From Acidobacteriaceae bacterium (GTDB lineage Bacteria; Acidobacteriota; Terriglobia; Terriglobales; Acidobacteriaceae), in NCBI GenBank assembly GCA_003135495.1, contig PLBX01000111.1, positions 5,170-11,857 on the forward strand: 6,688 nt of DNA, given 5' to 3'. Below, piece after piece: positions 5,920 to 6,688 of the stretch. Within the stretch, counting starts at the first letter, position 1; each line of letters begins with the position of its first letter. Under the pieces are notes generated by a model, which ran no database searches, had not been told where the DNA came from, and saw only the letters and a list, made by a program, of their open reading frames with translations. The translations under genes were made by a program, and so were the position numbers.

Positions 5920-6688
5920 ATGAGCGAAGCGCCGCCGTCCGATGAACAACACCTACGCAATGCCCTCGACCTGGCAAAGGCAGGGATCGGCCTGGTGTCC
6001 CCGAATCCCGCCGTGGGCGCGGTGCTCGTCGATGCGAAAGGTCGCGAAGTCGGAAGCGGCACCCACACTTACGCCGGCATAAAACATGCCGAAGTACTCG
6101 CGCTTGAACAAGCCGGCGAAGCCGCTAAAGGCGCAACCCTCTATGTGAACCTGGAGCCGTGCTCGCATCACGGCCGCACCGCACCATGCGCCGACGCCGT
6201 GATCGCCGCTGGCATCAGCCGAGTCGTCTGCTCCATGGAAGATCCAAATCCGAAAGTGGCTGGACGGGGATTTGCCAAGCTTCGCGAAGCGGGCATACAG
6301 GTCGACGTAAGCCTGTTCGAAGCCGAAGCGAAAAAACTGAACGAAAGTTTCGCCAAATACATTCGATCAGGCAAACCACTAGTCACCCTAAAATCGGCGA
6401 TGAGCCTGGACGGAAAAATTGCCCCCCGCAAGCCGCAATCCGAGAGTAGGCCCGCTCCTCATTGGATCACCGGCGACGAGGCGCGCGCCCACCTGCACCA
6501 ACTCCGCCACCAGAACGACGCCATCCTTGTCGGAGTTGGAACCGTGATCGCCGACGATCCTCTGCTGACCGACCGCAGCGCCCTGCCTCGGCGCCGCAAA
6601 CTCTTACGCGTGATCCTCGATTCACATTTAAGGATTCCGCTCAAGTCGCAATTAATCCGCACCGCCGAGAACGATGTTCTCGTGATCT
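5920..6688 (+). CDS. ribD: Bifunctional riboflavin deaminase/reductase RibD, 3' end outside the window
   Basis: Catalyses two consecutive cytosolic steps of riboflavin synthesis: deamination of diaminohydroxyphosphoribosylaminopyrimidine, then NADPH-dependent reduction of the ribose side chain. The first 256 residues are visible of a usual 360-400. The deaminase domain (about 8-150) shows the cytidine-deaminase zinc site: HAE at 56-58 with E58 as proton shuttle, and PCSHHGRTAPC with C81 and C90 as ligands. SPNPAVGAVLV (27-37) and EDPNPKVAGRG (107-117) are also family motifs. The reductase domain begins near 152 (KPLVTLKSAMSLDGKIA, then HWITGDEAR and DAILVGVGTVIADDPLLTDR). The start is ATG 5920 (MSEAPPSDEQHLRNAL), with a weak GGA about nine bases upstream. 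The gene lies 148 bp after ftsY and follows a palindrome, so separate transcription is possible. Other rib genes are not in view. Both domains appear intact where visible. Confidence 0.96.
   Translation, partial: MSEAPPSDEQHLRNALDLAKAGIGLVSPNPAVGAVLVDAKGREVGSGTHTYAGIKHAEVLALEQAGEAAKGATLYVNLEPCSHHGRTAPCADAVIAAGISRVVCSMEDPNPKVAGRGFAKLREAGIQVDVSLFEAEAKKLNESFAKYIRSGKPLVTLKSAMSLDGKIAPRKPQSESRPAPHWITGDEARAHLHQLRHQNDAILVGVGTVIADDPLLTDRSALPRRRKLLRVILDSHLRIPLKSQLIRTAENDVLVI

Noticed and set aside
5522..6068. Minus-strand open frames across the ftsY end and ribD start
   Set aside because: They are antisense to strongly supported genes, and their products show no domain or motif.

Overview
This is an ordinary chromosomal window from a moderately GC-rich Gram-negative bacterium. 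Protein style points to the Acidobacteriota: a gene-poor layout with short spacers, an acidobacterial-looking secreted protein, and an HD-GYP receptor of dCACHE-HAMP type. That placement is my recognition from sequence and was not tested by any search. I see no mobile element, CRISPR array, RNA gene or phage gene.

The layout has two divergent halves. On the minus strand are nadE (glutamine-dependent NAD+ synthetase, 3' end beyond base 1) and, upstream of it, an unrecognised exported protein of about 330 residues with a BamE/SmpA-like segment. On the plus strand are a membrane-bound HD-GYP cyclic-di-GMP phosphodiesterase, ftsY (SRP receptor GTPase) and the 5' part of ribD (riboflavin deaminase/reductase, running off the right edge). 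The divergent intergenic region is about 0.2 kb and should hold the promoters for both halves.

The genes do not form one pathway. nadE makes NAD+. ribD feeds flavin synthesis. FtsY docks ribosomes translating membrane proteins at the inner membrane. The HD-GYP protein is predicted to sense a periplasmic ligand and lower c-di-GMP. The exported protein may act in the envelope.

The least explained signals are non-coding. They are a perfect hairpin before ftsY whose loop holds a TATAAT box and whose 3' arm holds the likely ribosome binding site, a degenerate 12-14 bp tandem repeat just upstream of it, a perfect 8-bp-arm palindrome after ftsY, a 12-bp direct repeat within a possible 32-codon ORF that overlaps the ribD start, and a 13-bp palindrome over the nadE start codon. 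I found no convincing new multi-gene system.
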